Shown: piece after piece, positions 52,794 through 61,915 of the stretch
Layout: the number at the start of each line of letters is the position of its first letter
Numbering within the stretch: position 1 is the stretch's first letter
Assembly (NCBI GenBank): GCA_934101185.1
Contig: CAKOQD010000001.1
Span: 186,001 to 250,000, forward strand
Reading direction: 5' to 3'
DNA: 64,000 nt
From: an uncultured Bacilli bacterium
GTDB lineage: Bacteria > Bacillota_I > Bacilli_A > RF39 > UBA660
Position numbers and translations under genes: made by a program
Notes under the pieces: generated by a model
The model's database searches: none
What the model saw: only the letters and a program-made list of their open reading frames with translations
What the model was told of the DNA's origin: nothing

Positions 52794-54323
52794 TTAATCA
52801 ATTCGTTGAAATAAAACAAACGCCTCATTTAATTTTGTACCAGACTTATAATACCCAAATTTATCTAAACTATCAAAACTTTTAATATTTGTATTTAACT
52901 GATTAAATATTTTTTCACTAGTATCTGGCATATATGCTTGAAGTAAAACAGCACCAAATCTAATTGATTCCACTAAATTATATAAAACTGTAGATAGTCT
53001 ATTCAAACACTTTTCATCTTTAGCAAGAACCCATGGCATAGTTTCATCGATATATTTGTTACATTTTCTAAAAATATCAAAAATAGCATCTAAAGAATCA
53101 GCAACACGTAAATTATTCATTTTGTCATCGACAATATCTCTGCTAGATAAAACTAAATTAATTAAATCATTATCAACCTCTTCAGTTATATTTTTATTTT
53201 CAACAATACCATCAAAATATTTATTAATCATTCCAATAGTTCTATTAACTAAATTACCGAGTACATTAGCTAAATTAGAATTAATACTATCTACAAGAAG
53301 TTCTCTAGTAAAAGTTCCATCTGATGAAAATGGCATCTCATGAAGCATATAATATCTAACAGCATCAACTCCAAATTCATTTACTAAATCATCAGCATAA
53401 ACTATGTTACCTTTACTCTTACTCATTTTATCATTTCCAAAAAGCATCCAAGGATGACCAAATATTTTCTTAGGAAGATCTAAATCGAGAGCTTTCAATA
53501 TAATTGGCCAATAAATAGTATGAAACCTTAAAATGTCCTTGCCAATTACATGTACATCACAAGGCCAATATCTATTAAACATCTCATCTGAATCACCATC
53601 TGGATCATATCCAAGAAAAGTAATATAATTGGTTAAAGCATCAAGCCATACATAAACAACATGATTTTCATCAAATGAGACAGGTATTCCCCATTTAAAA
53701 GACGAACGCGAAACACATAAATCTTCAAGACCTGGTTTAATAAAATTATTTATCATTTCGTTTTTTCTAGATTCAGGTTGTATAAAATGTGGATGACTTT
53801 CAATATAATCTTCAAGCCATGAAGCATAATCGCTCATTCTAAAGAAATAAGCCTCTTCACTAGTTTCATGCACTTCTCTACCACAATCAGGGCATTTACC
53901 ATCAACTAACTGAGTTTCAGTCCAAAAAGATTCACATGGTGTACAATAAAGTCCTTTGTACTCACCTTTATAAATATCACCTTGATCATATAACTTTTTA
54001 AATATCTTTTGAACTTTTTCAACATGTAAAGGATCAGTAGTTCTAATAAACTTATCATAACTAGTATTCATAACATCCCAAATGTTTTTAATTTCATCAG
54101 CAACACTATCAACATATTCCTTACAAGAAACACCTGCTTCCATAGCTTTTTGTTCTATTTTTTGACCATGTTCATCTGTACCAGTTTGAAAATAAACATC
54201 ATATCCGTTAAGCCTCTTATACCTAGCAATAGCATCTGTCAAAACAATTTCATATGTATTTCCAATATGCGGTTTAGCAGAAGTATAAGCAATCGCAGTA
54301 CTAATATAAAATTTTTCTTTCAT
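52794..54323 (-). CDS. metG: Methionyl-tRNA synthetase
   Basis: A 509-residue class I synthetase: HIGH motif as PHIGN (YTSAKPHIGNTYE), zinc knuckle CTPCESFW...CPDCG (about residues 127-147), KMSKS loop in KMSKSKGN, and an anticodon-binding helical domain. It lacks the C-terminal EMAP/tRNA-binding domain of the longer B. subtilis enzyme. The ATG at 54323 with GGAGGG upstream is chosen. The gene is preceded by a T-box, so it is controlled by uncharged tRNA(Met). Confidence 0.97.
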   Translation of the reverse strand: MKEKFYISTAIAYTSAKPHIGNTYEIVLTDAIARYKRLNGYDVYFQTGTDEHGQKIEQKAMEAGVSCKEYVDSVADEIKNIWDVMNTSYDKFIRTTDPLHVEKVQKIFKKLYDQGDIYKGEYKGLYCTPCESFWTETQLVDGKCPDCGREVHETSEEAYFFRMSDYASWLEDYIESHPHFIQPESRKNEMINNFIKPGLEDLCVSRSSFKWGIPVSFDENHVVYVWLDALTNYITFLGYDPDGDSDEMFNRYWPCDVHVIGKDILRFHTIYWPIILKALDLDLPKKIFGHPWMLFGNDKMSKSKGNIVYADDLVNEFGVDAVRYYMLHEMPFSSDGTFTRELLVDSINSNLANVLGNLVNRTIGMINKYFDGIVENKNITEEVDNDLINLVLSSRDIVDDKMNNLRVADSLDAIFDIFRKCNKYIDETMPWVLAKDEKCLNRLSTVLYNLVESIRFGAVLLQAYMPDTSEKIFNQLNTNIKSFDSLDKFGYYKSGTKLNEAFVLFQRID

Positions 54324-54342
54324 AATCATCCCTCCAATAAAT

Positions 54343-54540
54343 AAAAAACGAAATATCTCTAAGGACGAAATATTCCGTGGTACCACCTTAATTTTGCAAA
54401 ATTACAAACTTATTTTTTTAACGCATCCCTGCGGGCAAAACCTGTTCCGAAAATCATACCAAACAATTTAAAATATTTGTTTTCACCAAACACAAACTCT
54501 CTACAATTTCAAAATTGTCCTAACTTTTCTTCATCACATT
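54343..54540 (-). ncRNA. T-box leader of metG
   Basis: The T-box sequence AAGGTGGTACCACGG (54389-54375) that pairs with the tRNA acceptor end is followed by a terminator: CGGAATATTTC and GAGATATTTCG (one G-U pair) and then TTTTTT. Stem I lies further upstream (about 54400-54530) and contains GGTATGATTT, in which ATG could be the specifier for methionine. In the family, uncharged tRNA binding stabilises the antiterminator. Confidence 0.9.
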
Positions 54541-54548
54541 TAAATAAA

Positions 54549-54577
54549 ATTATATCATAATTAAAATTATAATTCAA
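54549..54577 (-). promoter_or_regulatory. Promoter of the metG T-box transcript
   Basis: TTGAAT (54577-54572), 17 bases, TATAAT (54554-54549) with TGA extended -10. The -35 lies in the last codons of spoVT. Confidence 0.8.
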
Positions 54578-55097
54578 TATATTTGCTTAAAAATTTAGAA
54601 TACGTAATTGCAGTACGCTCATCAAAAGAATCTAAATCACAAGAATTAGAAACTATTATTACACTTCCAATAGCATCACCATCAACAATAATCGGACAAA
54701 TAACATATCCAATAACATCAATTCTATCCTTAATTATATTAAAATTAGTTTTAACATATGAAAAAGTATTAGTTCTTTCCTCAATAATTCTATCAACATC
54801 AGAAGAAATATCAAAAGTGAAATAATCATTTTTTAAAGCACCCGCTCCCGCAATAACACTACATCTATCAGTAATTAAAACAGTCTTATCAATTGAACTT
54901 GAAATGCTATCAACAAATTTATCATAAAAATCCTTTAAATCATCAAAATGAGAATACTTCTTTAAAATTATATTCCCATCTTCTAAAAATATTTCTAAAG
55001 ACTCTCCATCTTTAATTTTTAATGTTTTTCTAATTTCTTTAGGAATAACAATTCTCCCTAGTTCATCTATTCTTCTAACAACACCAGTAGTCTTCAT
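54567..55097 (-). CDS. spoVT: Stage V sporulation transcription factor SpoVT
   Basis: A 176-residue regulator: N-terminal AbrB swapped-hairpin DNA-binding domain (MKTTGVVRRIDELGRIVIPKEIRKT, about 1-50, cited by its start) and a C-terminal GAF-like domain (about 57-176). SpoVT controls forespore genes under SigG in B. subtilis. It is next to mfd, where B. subtilis also has spoVT. The GAF ligand is unknown. Confidence 0.93.
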   Translation of the reverse strand: MKTTGVVRRIDELGRIVIPKEIRKTLKIKDGESLEIFLEDGNIILKKYSHFDDLKDFYDKFVDSISSSIDKTVLITDRCSVIAGAGALKNDYFTFDISSDVDRIIEERTNTFSYVKTNFNIIKDRIDVIGYVICPIIVDGDAIGSVIIVSNSCDLDSFDERTAITYSKFLSKYIEL

Positions 55098-55150
55098 TTA
55101 CTTTCCTCACTTTCATAATTATTTTTCCATAAAAAAGCAAAAATATTCAC

Positions 55151-55176
55151 AAAAAAACATAGTTCTAAAACTATAT
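55151..55176 (-). terminator. Terminator after mfd
   Basis: ATAGTT, four bases, AACTAT then GTTTTTTT on the minus strand, starting at the mfd stop. Confidence 0.75.
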
Positions 55177-58100
55177 TTCTTTAAAAAGTTTATTGAATAA
55201 AACTATTGGGCTATCTTCACCACTATTCTTCAAGATTTTAATAAATAAACAATTATTTTTATAAGAAAATATAAATCTGTTACTAATTTTAAGTGATTTC
55301 ATAATTAAATCCTCATAATCAATTGAATTTGACTTAACACTATTAAACACTACAGATACACTAAAACTATCTTCTACTATTTTAGATATTCCAATTTTCT
55401 TACTATAATTTTCAAACAATTCTTTATTCATATATATTATAATATCATCATTAAGCCTACCAAATCTATCTGTAAGTTCGTTATAAACTGAGTTATACTT
55501 TTCATAGGAATCAATACTGTTTATAAGTTTATGAATTTCAATCTTCAGTTCATCACTGTTCGTATAAATATCAGAAATATGGCTAGTAACCTCTACATTA
55601 CTAATAACATCATCATTCTTATCTAAAACTTCAATTCCTTTCAATTTTAAGATTTCATCATTTAACATCTTCATATATAAATCAATACCAACACAATCAA
55701 TATAACCAGCTTGCTCACTTCCCAAAATATCACCAGAACCTCTGATTGATAAATCGCGTGCAGCGATAGTAAAACCACTTCCAAGTTCAGTAAAATCCTT
55801 AAGTACCTGAAGTCTTTTTATAGAATTTTCAGTTAAAACTTTATTATTCTCATATGTCAAATAAGCATATGCAATTCTATCACTACGACCAACCCTACCT
55901 CTTATTTGATACAACTGGCTAAGACCAAACCAATCAGAATTATAAACAATAAGAGTATTAACATTAGGTATATCAACACCAGTTTCTATAATAGTAGTAC
56001 ATACTAAAACATCATATTTATGAAGAACAAAATCATTCATTATATTTTCAAGATCATTTTTATTCATCTTTCCATGCGCAAAAGCAACTCTAGCTTCAGA
56101 AACAATCATCTGTATTTCTCTAACTTTTGATTCAATATCTTCGACTCTATTATATAATATAAAAACTTGTCCATCACGTGATAATTCTCTATAGATAATA
56201 TCTCTAATAATATTTTTATCAAATGCAAGTACATAAGTCTGTACAGCATGCCTATCCTTCGGAGGAGTCTCAATCAAAGACAAATCTTTAAGACCAAAAA
56301 TAGTCATTTGTAAAGTTCTAGGTATAGGAGTTGCAGTAAGAGTAAGCACATCAATATTACTCTTATACTCTTTAATTTTTTCCTTATGTGCAACTCCAAA
56401 ACGTTGTTCCTCATCAATAACTAAAAGTCCTAAATCTTTAGGTTTAATATCATCACTAAGTATTCTATGAGTTCCAAATAAAATATCAACATTTCCCTTA
56501 TTAAAATCATCTATTATTCTTTTAGCATTTTTGGAAGATACAAATCTATTTAATAATTCTATTCTAACAGGAAAACTTTTAAATCTATCAAGAGCACTCA
56601 TATACTGTTGCCTAGATAAAAGTGTAGTAGGACAAAGATACATAACTTGTTTATTGTTCAATACAGCTTTAAACATAGCTCTAAAAGCAACCTCAGTCTT
56701 TCCATAACCAACATCACCACAAAGCAATCTATCCATTGGAATATCACTTTCCATATCTTTTTTTATTTCCATAGTAGCCTTAATTTGATCATCAGTAGCA
56801 TCATACAAAAACTCATTATCAAACATAATTTGAAGTTCATTATCCTTACTAAAAGCAAAACCTTTTTTTAATTTCCTTTCAGCTTGTACTTTAAGAAGTC
56901 TCTCAGCCTCATACTTGATTTTTTGACTAACTCTTCTTTTAGCTTTTTCCCATGCATTACTATTCAAAGAATTAACTTTTGGAACATACCCTTCCTTTCC
57001 AGAAAACTTACTAATCAACTCTATTTTAGAAGCAGGAATAAATAATTTATCCCCATTTGCATAAAGAATCTCTATATAATCGTTCAAAACTCCATTTTTA
57101 GTAAGAGTTTTAATACCATTATAAATACCAATACCACAAGCTTCATGAACAACATAATCACCAATATCAAGTTTTGTTATATCATTTATTCTCTTAGAAT
57201 ACTTAAACTTAACAGCCTTTTTCTTAGCAAAAACCTTATTAAATAATTCCTTTTCACTAACAAAAATATAATTATCAATAGAAAAACCTTCTCCCAAAGG
57301 AAAATCAACTACATTTACTTTTTCATCAAATATTTTATTTAAATCAGTCAAAACATATGAAAAATCAAATAAGTTATCAATGTTCTTTTTATCAGACAAG
57401 CAAATAACAATTGTCTTTTTCAAAGATAAATACTTTTTAATATAATTATTAAAATAAGTAATATCACTACCACTATAATCTAAATTAGAAACACCAAAAT
57501 CAATAAAGTTATTACTTTGTTTATAATTATCAAAATCATTATAATATATAACCTTATTTAATGGAATATCCTCTAATTTAAAAAACAATGATTGCCCAGT
57601 ACCATAATCAAAAAGTTCCTGAATCATATTTTTATATGAAACACCAATTTGATTATAATCCTTAAAAACAGTATAACAATCGCCCAAATAAGATGAAATA
57701 TTTACATATTGACTACTATCAAATTCATCATTAGGATATATTTTAATAGAATCAACACTTGAAATAGATCTTTGATCATCTGAATTAAAAAAACGAATAG
57801 ATTCAATATCATCACCAAAAAATTCGATTCTTATCGGATTATCATTATCAATCAAAAAAATATCCAAAATATATCCCCTAACAGCAAAATCACCCATTTT
57901 TACAACCAAATCTTCTCGCTTATATCCCAAATCATCAAGCTTTGAAATAATAGTTTCTATAGAAATATTATTACCAACAGATAATTCAATAATTTTATCA
58001 GTATATTCATCAACTGAAGGTAAATGCTTCAAATAGCCAACTAAATCTGTAACAACAATTCTTTTTTTATTATCTAAAAGTTCGTTCAAAACAGAAAGTC

Positions 58101-58365
58101 TCTCAGTTTTAAGAATAGGACTAGTAGCAAGTACATTAATAAAAGATAAACTATCAGTCTCAAACAAAAAGCAATTATCATTATATCTATTTATAGCCTC
58201 ATACGTTTTTTTTGCTTCAAACATACTTGGAGTAACAATCAAAATACCATCTTTAATATTATTAAAAAAGTTATTAATAACAACACCAAAAAATTCATTA
58301 GTCAATCCAAATAAACTAATGTCATTTTTATAAGAAAAAGTACTTACTTTATCTAAAACATTCAT
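55171..58365 (-). CDS. mfd: Transcription-repair coupling factor Mfd
   Basis: A 1064-residue translocase that removes RNA polymerase stalled at DNA damage and recruits UvrA. UvrB-like N-terminal region, RNA polymerase interaction domain (DIGDYVVHEACGIGIYNGI), helicase motifs GDVGYGKTEVAFRA, LLVIDEEQRFG, TLTATPIPRTL, and the TRG region and C-terminal D7 domain (ELTDRFGRL). Length slightly below the usual 1150. The pth-mfd-spoVT order is as in B. subtilis. Confidence 0.97.
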   Translation of the reverse strand: MNVLDKVSTFSYKNDISLFGLTNEFFGVVINNFFNNIKDGILIVTPSMFEAKKTYEAINRYNDNCFLFETDSLSFINVLATSPILKTERLSVLNELLDNKKRIVVTDLVGYLKHLPSVDEYTDKIIELSVGNNISIETIISKLDDLGYKREDLVVKMGDFAVRGYILDIFLIDNDNPIRIEFFGDDIESIRFFNSDDQRSISSVDSIKIYPNDEFDSSQYVNISSYLGDCYTVFKDYNQIGVSYKNMIQELFDYGTGQSLFFKLEDIPLNKVIYYNDFDNYKQSNNFIDFGVSNLDYSGSDITYFNNYIKKYLSLKKTIVICLSDKKNIDNLFDFSYVLTDLNKIFDEKVNVVDFPLGEGFSIDNYIFVSEKELFNKVFAKKKAVKFKYSKRINDITKLDIGDYVVHEACGIGIYNGIKTLTKNGVLNDYIEILYANGDKLFIPASKIELISKFSGKEGYVPKVNSLNSNAWEKAKRRVSQKIKYEAERLLKVQAERKLKKGFAFSKDNELQIMFDNEFLYDATDDQIKATMEIKKDMESDIPMDRLLCGDVGYGKTEVAFRAMFKAVLNNKQVMYLCPTTLLSRQQYMSALDRFKSFPVRIELLNRFVSSKNAKRIIDDFNKGNVDILFGTHRILSDDIKPKDLGLLVIDEEQRFGVAHKEKIKEYKSNIDVLTLTATPIPRTLQMTIFGLKDLSLIETPPKDRHAVQTYVLAFDKNIIRDIIYRELSRDGQVFILYNRVEDIESKVREIQMIVSEARVAFAHGKMNKNDLENIMNDFVLHKYDVLVCTTIIETGVDIPNVNTLIVYNSDWFGLSQLYQIRGRVGRSDRIAYAYLTYENNKVLTENSIKRLQVLKDFTELGSGFTIAARDLSIRGSGDILGSEQAGYIDCVGIDLYMKMLNDEILKLKGIEVLDKNDDVISNVEVTSHISDIYTNSDELKIEIHKLINSIDSYEKYNSVYNELTDRFGRLNDDIIIYMNKELFENYSKKIGISKIVEDSFSVSVVFNSVKSNSIDYEDLIMKSLKISNRFIFSYKNNCLFIKILKNSGEDSPIVLFNKLFKEI

Positions 58366-58374
58366 AGTATCACC

Positions 58375-58929
58375 CTAATTATATTTATTCATTAAATTAG
58401 TAAAAGACACAACCATGAAATCATCCAAAATATCAGTAGTAATAGGTAATATTTCATTTAACTTTTTACTTTCTTCAGAAGACAAATTACCTAAAACATA
58501 ATCTTTAGTATCAATACTTTTATTATTAGAAATACCAAACTTCATGCGTTTATAATTTTTAGTACCTAAATTTGCCTCAATACTCTTAAGACCATTATGC
58601 CCTCCAGATGAACCAGATAAACGAAGCCTAATTTTTCCAAATTCCAAATCTAAATCATCACTTATAATTAAAATATCATCCACTGAAATATTAAAATAAT
58701 CTATATATTTTTTTACAACAATACCTGATAAATTAACATATGATAAAGGTTTCAATAAAATAATTTTTTCACCATTCAAAACAAAATCTACATATAATCC
58801 ATTAAATTTTTCTTTAGTAATTTCAATTGAATGGAAAGAAGCATAATTATCCAATATATTAAAACCAATATTATGCCTAGTATTTTTATACTCCTTACCA
58901 GGATTACCTATACCAACAATTAATTTCAT
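58375..58929 (-). CDS. pth: Peptidyl-tRNA hydrolase
   Basis: A 184-residue enzyme that recycles peptidyl-tRNA. VGIGNPGKEYKNTRHNIGFN (catalytic His in RHN, about residue 19), KPLSYVNLSG and SGGHNGLKSIE are complete. Four-base ATGA overlap with ricT. Confidence 0.97.
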   Translation of the reverse strand: MKLIVGIGNPGKEYKNTRHNIGFNILDNYASFHSIEITKEKFNGLYVDFVLNGEKIILLKPLSYVNLSGIVVKKYIDYFNISVDDILIISDDLDLEFGKIRLRLSGSSGGHNGLKSIEANLGTKNYKRMKFGISNNKSIDTKDYVLGNLSSEESKKLNEILPITTDILDDFMVVSFTNLMNKYN

Positions 58930-59705
58930 AACATCACATCCACAATTTTACCATCTTCTAATTCTAATTTATACATTCTTTTAAACAAATCTACATACAC
59001 TACTTTGCCCTTATTAGAATCATTAGATATCACTTCACCAACTTTAGGTAAATCTTTTTTATATTCATTATACAATTCGTTTTCATACTCCAAACAACAC
59101 ATTAATCTACCACATACACCATTAATTTTCTGAGGATTTAAAGCAAGATTTTGATTTTTAGCCATATTAATAGAAACACTATTTAAATCAGTCAAGAATG
59201 AAGAACAACACAATTTTCTACCGCAAGCTCCATAACCTCCAACACATTTTGCTTTATCACGAACTCCAATTTGTCTAAGTTCAATTCTAGTTTTATATAT
59301 ATAAGCCAATTTTTTAGCAAGTTCTCTAAAATCAACCCTTGCATCTGCTAAAAAATTAAATAAAAGTTGTGAACGATCAAAAGTAAAAGAAGCATCTAAT
59401 ATTTTCATATTCAAATTCAACTCAGCAACAAACTTATTAGCATGTTCGATTGCAAGCTCTGAATCTTTAATATTCTTTTCATTCATGTTAATATCATCAG
59501 AATCAGCAATTTTTAAAATATTTTTAAGCTCAAATGAAATTCGATTTTTGTCAACAGCGATTCTATCAGTACAAATTATCCCAAATTGTTGTCCACGTTC
59601 AGTTTCAACTATAACATAGTCATTTTTTTCAGGTTCATTCCCATTAGGTAAAAAGTAATATATTTTAGTAGAATCATTAAAACGTACACCAAATACTTCA
59701 ATCAT
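58926..59705 (-). CDS. ricT: RicT (YaaT), PSP1-domain component of the Y-complex
   Basis: A 259-residue protein with the Cys-rich PSP1 domain: KCVGGYGACGRKLCCSSFL and NGVCGRLMCCLEYE (about residues 153-210). In B. subtilis RicT works with RicA and RicF, carries Fe-S clusters and aids RNase Y maturation of mRNAs. It is directly after holB, as in B. subtilis; ricA and ricF are not in the window. ATG is adjacent to the holB stop. Confidence 0.94.
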   Translation of the reverse strand: MIEVFGVRFNDSTKIYYFLPNGNEPEKNDYVIVETERGQQFGIICTDRIAVDKNRISFELKNILKIADSDDINMNEKNIKDSELAIEHANKFVAELNLNMKILDASFTFDRSQLLFNFLADARVDFRELAKKLAYIYKTRIELRQIGVRDKAKCVGGYGACGRKLCCSSFLTDLNSVSINMAKNQNLALNPQKINGVCGRLMCCLEYENELYNEYKKDLPKVGEVISNDSNKGKVVYVDLFKRMYKLELEDGKIVDVML

Positions 59706-60608
59706 CTAATCATCTCCCAACATCTTAATTGTAAAATCATCAATCAACAAATCTTTATTAGTATTAGATTTAGATTTATTAAGAAATGAATTAATTACAT
59801 CAATCTTCTTTATTATATCACTAATTGTAGTATTTTTCATAACTTTTGCCTTTTCTTCATCATATCCATCAAGAAAATGTAAATCTCTATCATAATATAA
59901 ATTAAAAATATCATAATAAAAAGCAAGACCAACTAGAAAAAAATTATTGAGTTCATTTTTAATGCTATACATATATTCATTAGTAAGTAAAAAAACATCA
60001 TTTAATTCTAACAAACAATACAATTTAACCATACTAGAAATCTTATCATTAACAAAATCAGTGTAATTCAAAGTATCATCATAACCGCTCCAAATTAATT
60101 TATTAATAAAAGACTCATTATTTATTAATGACAAAACCTGGCAACGCGAAACAATAGTATTCAATAAATCGTATCTACTATCAGCTACTAAAATTGCAAC
60201 TATATCATCATCTGGTTCTTCTAAAAACTTAAGTAATGTATTTGACGAAGACACATTAAGTAAATTAGCATTATTGATTATGTAAATTCTTTTATTATTA
60301 TTTTGAGATTTAAAAGAAAAAATATGTTTTAAAAAAGCAACATCGTTCTTTTTAATTTCATTAGCATCACTATTAATAATATATAAATCAGAATATATAT
60401 TTTTATCTATCTCATCAAGTATTACCTTTTGTTGTATAGAATCTTTATCAATACAAAGAAAAAACTTAGCAAGTGAAATAGCTAAATCATATCCATAAGA
60501 AACACCATTAGTTTCAATTAAATAAGCATGAGAAATATGACCATTATTAACAGAATTTATAATATACTTATAAAAAATATTTTGTATTTTTTCATATTTA
60601 TCTAACAT
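59706..60608 (-). CDS. holB: DNA polymerase III delta' subunit
   Basis: A 300-residue clamp-loader subunit with HAYLIETNG, SSNTLLKFLEEPDDD and the conserved SRCQVLSL motif; no functional Walker A, as is usual in delta'. The ATG at 60608 gives MLDKYEKIQNIF; a GTG at 60617 is possible. The C-terminal half is diverged. Order recR-bofA-holB-ricT follows B. subtilis, without tmk between. Confidence 0.92.
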   Translation of the reverse strand: MLDKYEKIQNIFYKYIINSVNNGHISHAYLIETNGVSYGYDLAISLAKFFLCIDKDSIQQKVILDEIDKNIYSDLYIINSDANEIKKNDVAFLKHIFSFKSQNNNKRIYIINNANLLNVSSSNTLLKFLEEPDDDIVAILVADSRYDLLNTIVSRCQVLSLINNESFINKLIWSGYDDTLNYTDFVNDKISSMVKLYCLLELNDVFLLTNEYMYSIKNELNNFFLVGLAFYYDIFNLYYDRDLHFLDGYDEEKAKVMKNTTISDIIKKIDVINSFLNKSKSNTNKDLLIDDFTIKMLGDD

Positions 60609-60685
60609 GCCTATCACGTATAATCAATCTTATAGAAATATTAATTAATTTCTTATTGATTGATCCCTTTCTATTTATATTTTTG

Positions 60686-60714
60686 ATTTATTATACAACT
60701 ACTGTATAATAAAT
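60686..60714. repeat. Long perfect inverted repeat between bofA-like and holB
   Basis: ATTTATTATACA and TGTATAATAAAT, 12-base arms, five-base spacer (ACTAC). There is no T-run on the minus strand, so a regulator-binding site or promoter is as likely as a terminator. TATAAT occurs in it on both strands. The rest of this 170-base gap holds a weaker inverted repeat, ATGAGG and CCTCAT (60764-60782). Confidence 0.5.
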
Positions 60715-60781
60715 TTCGCATTGTGAATTTATTTCTATGTATTTACAGATATTATGGATTGGTATGAGGCAAATCACCTCA

Positions 60782-60967
60782 TCACAAAATTAACAATAAA
60801 ACTATCAACAAAATCAATCCAAAAATATCAAACAAACCCACTATCAAAATTGTAATAATATTAATTGGAACAAAATAAACTGAAGAACCCATTATTAAGT
60901 CATATATATAAATTATAAATGGGGCTAAAAGAAGTTTTCTCCCAATAAAATATAATCTTTTTTTCAA
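60782..60967 (-). CDS. bofA: BofA-like membrane protein
   Basis: A 61-residue protein with two spans. The C-terminal half, VPINIITILIVGLFDIFGLI, matches the conserved end of BofA (VPINLVTTAISGILGIPG in B. subtilis). BofA inhibits the SpoIVFB protease that activates pro-SigK. Gene position, directly after recR, is also that of bofA. The TTG at 60967 has GAGGTG six bases upstream; the upstream GTG at 60976 is part of that site. Confidence 0.82.
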   Translation of the reverse strand: MKKRLYFIGRKLLLAPFIIYIYDLIMGSSVYFVPINIITILIVGLFDIFGLILLIVLLLIL

Positions 60968-61003
60968 GAACAACACCTCAAAAAAATATATGATTACAAT
61001 TTA

Positions 61004-61600
61004 TTAAAATACTTCCTTTCTATTATTTAAAGCAGTTTCTAACGTAAGAACATCAATATATTCCATATCTGCTCCAATAGGAATACCATTAGCTATTCTA
61101 GTTACTACAATTTCATCCTTTTCTAATAATCTTTTTATGTATAAAGCAGTTGTATCAGCTTCTATACCAGTTTTAATAGCAAGAACAACTTCCTTTATAT
61201 TATTTTCCTTTACCCTTTTTACCAATAAATCAATAGATAAATCATCTGGACCAATTTCATCAAGTGGAGAAATCAAACCACCAAGAACATGATAATATCC
61301 ATTATAATTGCCAAGTTTTTCAAATAAAAATACATCCTTAGAATTTTCAACAACTAAAATACTATCACTGTTACGTGAATTATCACTACAAATAAAACAC
61401 AAATCATTTTCTGTTAAAGTACCACAAACCGTACAAGGTTTTATATCAGTTTTAGCATTACGTAATGCATTACTAAATTCAGTTACTTCTTCAACATCGA
61501 AATCAAGTACAGAAAAAGCTAATCTTTCAGCAGTTTTTTCCCCAATTCCTGGAAACTTTTTAAAATATTCAATTAAATATACTAAACTCTTTGGATACAT
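61004..61600 (-). CDS. recR: Recombination protein RecR
   Basis: A 198-residue protein: helix-hairpin-helix (KFPGIGEKTAERLAF), four-Cys zinc finger CTVCGTLTENDLCFIC (about residues 57-72) and a Toprim domain (ILVVENSKDVFLFE, AIKTGIEADTTALYI). Acts with RecF and RecO in gap repair. Follows ybaB, four bases apart. Confidence 0.97.
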   Translation of the reverse strand: MYPKSLVYLIEYFKKFPGIGEKTAERLAFSVLDFDVEEVTEFSNALRNAKTDIKPCTVCGTLTENDLCFICSDNSRNSDSILVVENSKDVFLFEKLGNYNGYYHVLGGLISPLDEIGPDDLSIDLLVKRVKENNIKEVVLAIKTGIEADTTALYIKRLLEKDEIVVTRIANGIPIGADMEYIDVLTLETALNNRKEVF

Positions 61601-61604
61601 ACTA

Positions 61605-61904
61605 TCACATCAATCCTGACATCATATTAGAATATTTTCCCATCTTTTCATTAGTAGTTTTATCTACCTTAAAAAATGCATCATTCATAGCTAAAACTAT
61701 CATATCTTCTAGCATAGAAATGTCATCACTTAAATCATTAGCATCAGAAGAAATCTTAACACTTAAAACTTCTTTTTTTCCATTAACTACAACCTTAACT
61801 AACGAACTACTTCCCTCAAAAGTAGAGTTATCGATTTCATTTTTAATATTTGTAATTTCTTTTTGCATAGCTTGTGCTTGTTTCATTAAAGCTTGCATAT
61901 TCAT
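61605..61904 (-). CDS. ybaB: YbaB/EbfC family nucleoid-associated protein
   Basis: A 99-residue protein (MNMQALMKQAQAMQKEITN..., VKVVVNGKKEVLSVKISSDA, GKYSNMMSGLM at the end). Dimeric DNA-binding protein of the dnaX-ybaB-recR operon. GGAGGGAT precedes the ATG. Confidence 0.96.
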   Translation of the reverse strand: MNMQALMKQAQAMQKEITNIKNEIDNSTFEGSSSLVKVVVNGKKEVLSVKISSDANDLSDDISMLEDMIVLAMNDAFFKVDKTTNEKMGKYSNMMSGLM

Positions 61905-61915
61905 AATTATCCCTC

